From assembly GCA_046735265.1 (NCBI GenBank), contig JBKPSZ010000034.1, forward strand, positions 1 to 5,178: a DNA stretch of 5,178 bases, in the 5' to 3' direction. The translations under genes and the position numbers were made by a program. The DNA is from DATBFU01 sp046735265 (GTDB taxonomy: Bacteria > Acidobacteriota > Thermoanaerobaculia > UBA5066 > Gp7-AA6). This document shows positions 5,056 through 5,178 of the stretch, one piece after another (the stretch's first letter is position 1; the number at the start of each line of letters is the position of its first letter). The notes below the pieces were generated by a model. The model saw only the letters and a program-made list of their open reading frames with translations, had not been told where the DNA came from and searched no databases.

Positions 5056-5178
5056 TGTCGGCCGCCGGCTTCGCCGGAACGCGGCCTTCGGCCGCGGCCG
5101 ACAACAACTCTGTCGAGTGGGCTTCGCCCCCTCGCGCACCCCTGAGGGTTCTCCTCTCCTCCTCCGGCTCCCTTTTTC
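5036..5178. repeat. Hairpin repeat unit B, split by a 91-base insert and reaching the window edge
   Basis: The same 17 bases that open unit A are at 5036-5052, and the same 35 bases that close it are at 5144-5178. Between them, 5053-5143 is absent from unit A. The trinucleotide GAG, present once at the junction in unit A, stands on both sides of the extra segment here (5050-5052 read as GAG and 5144-5146). The outer arms 5039-5049 and 5158-5168 still match perfectly, so the whole block can fold as one long stem carrying branched hairpins. The unit may continue beyond the right edge. Confidence 0.75.
5056..5134. repeat. Branched hairpin cluster with TTC (GAA) loops inside unit B
   Basis: An 8-base stem TGTCGGCC/GGCCGACA (5056-5063 with 5096-5103) encloses two hairpins: CCGGC-TTC-GCCGG (5065-5077) and GCGGCC-TTC-GGCCGC (5081-5095), making a three-way junction. 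A third hairpin follows, CGAG-T-GGGC-TTC-GCCC-C-CTCG (5114-5134), with one mismatched pair. On the minus strand the first and third hairpins carry GCGAAGC, a sequence known as an exceptionally stable DNA mini-hairpin. Three stems sharing the same triloop point to selection for structure or to a repeat family. Confidence 0.7.

Larger units (their letters stand above)
4944..5108. repeat. 13-base perfect inverted repeat flanking the hairpin units
   Basis: GTTGTTGTCGGCC at 4944-4956 and GGCCGACAACAAC at 5096-5108 are exact inverted copies 139 bases apart. The right copy also supplies the closing arm of a smaller local stem (5056-5063 with 5096-5103), so two alternative pairings compete for it. 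The pair brackets one full hairpin unit and most of the inserted branched structure upstream of hcp. Confidence 0.75.

Noticed and set aside
4766..5139. Minus-strand frames of 113 and 67 codons in the repeat region
   Set aside because: They consist mostly of translated repeats and hairpins (Arg/Ser/Pro-rich), one overlaps the start of hcp in another frame, and none has a Shine-Dalgarno. I treat the region as non-coding.
5035..5168. A complete tRNA gene on the minus strand
   Set aside because: Only the acceptor and T-arm 3' part fits. There is no D arm or anticodon arm, and the interior forms other stems.
4944..5178. CRISPR array
   Set aside because: Only two repeat copies with unequal internal lengths, no regular spacers, and the repeats are themselves long perfect palindromes.

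Overview
The window is GC-rich bacterial chromosomal DNA. It holds seven protein genes: one cut off by the left edge and six complete, all six of these on the minus strand. Core genes (guaB, rarA and a CarD-family regulator) sit beside small envelope genes of unknown role and a lone type VI secretion Hcp gene. High GC, GTG and TTG starts and a CarD protein would fit Acidobacteriota or a deltaproteobacterial or myxobacterial lineage. This placement is inference only; the sequence does not name the organism.

Layout. Bases 1-596 (+) are the 3' third of guaB (IMP dehydrogenase), starting just before its catalytic cysteine. guaB converges on a minus-strand cluster, and the 77-base gap between them is an unusual palindrome built from 8-base units. 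Reading leftwards on the minus strand from 3582, the cluster encodes: an exported coiled-coil protein with a beta-rich C-terminal domain; a membrane-anchored TPR protein; a tiny membrane protein with a cysteine motif; and RarA, the AAA+ ATPase of stalled-fork maintenance. The junctions are tight. Two are TTGA stop/start overlaps with the same CTTGACGG core, so the four genes are probably co-transcribed and translationally coupled.

Upstream of this cluster, carD forms its own unit, with a consensus sigma-70-type promoter (TATAAT, 17-base spacer), a textbook Shine-Dalgarno sequence before a GTG start, and a strong intrinsic terminator. The next cluster may start from a nearly leaderless promoter just past that terminator.

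Further right is a complete hcp gene for the type VI secretion tube protein. Its GC content is lower than that of the rarA cluster, and no other secretion gene is in view. Upstream of it, up to the right edge, lies about 235 bases of layered repeats (4944-5178): a 49-base hairpin unit; a second copy of the unit split by 91 bases of branched hairpins with TTC (GAA on the other strand) loops; a 13-base inverted repeat; polypurine tracts; and a minus-strand segment that looks like the 3' end of a tRNA including CCA. This region is the least explained part of the window and the best candidate for something undescribed, such as a small repeat element, a structured RNA or a tRNA-derived integration scar.
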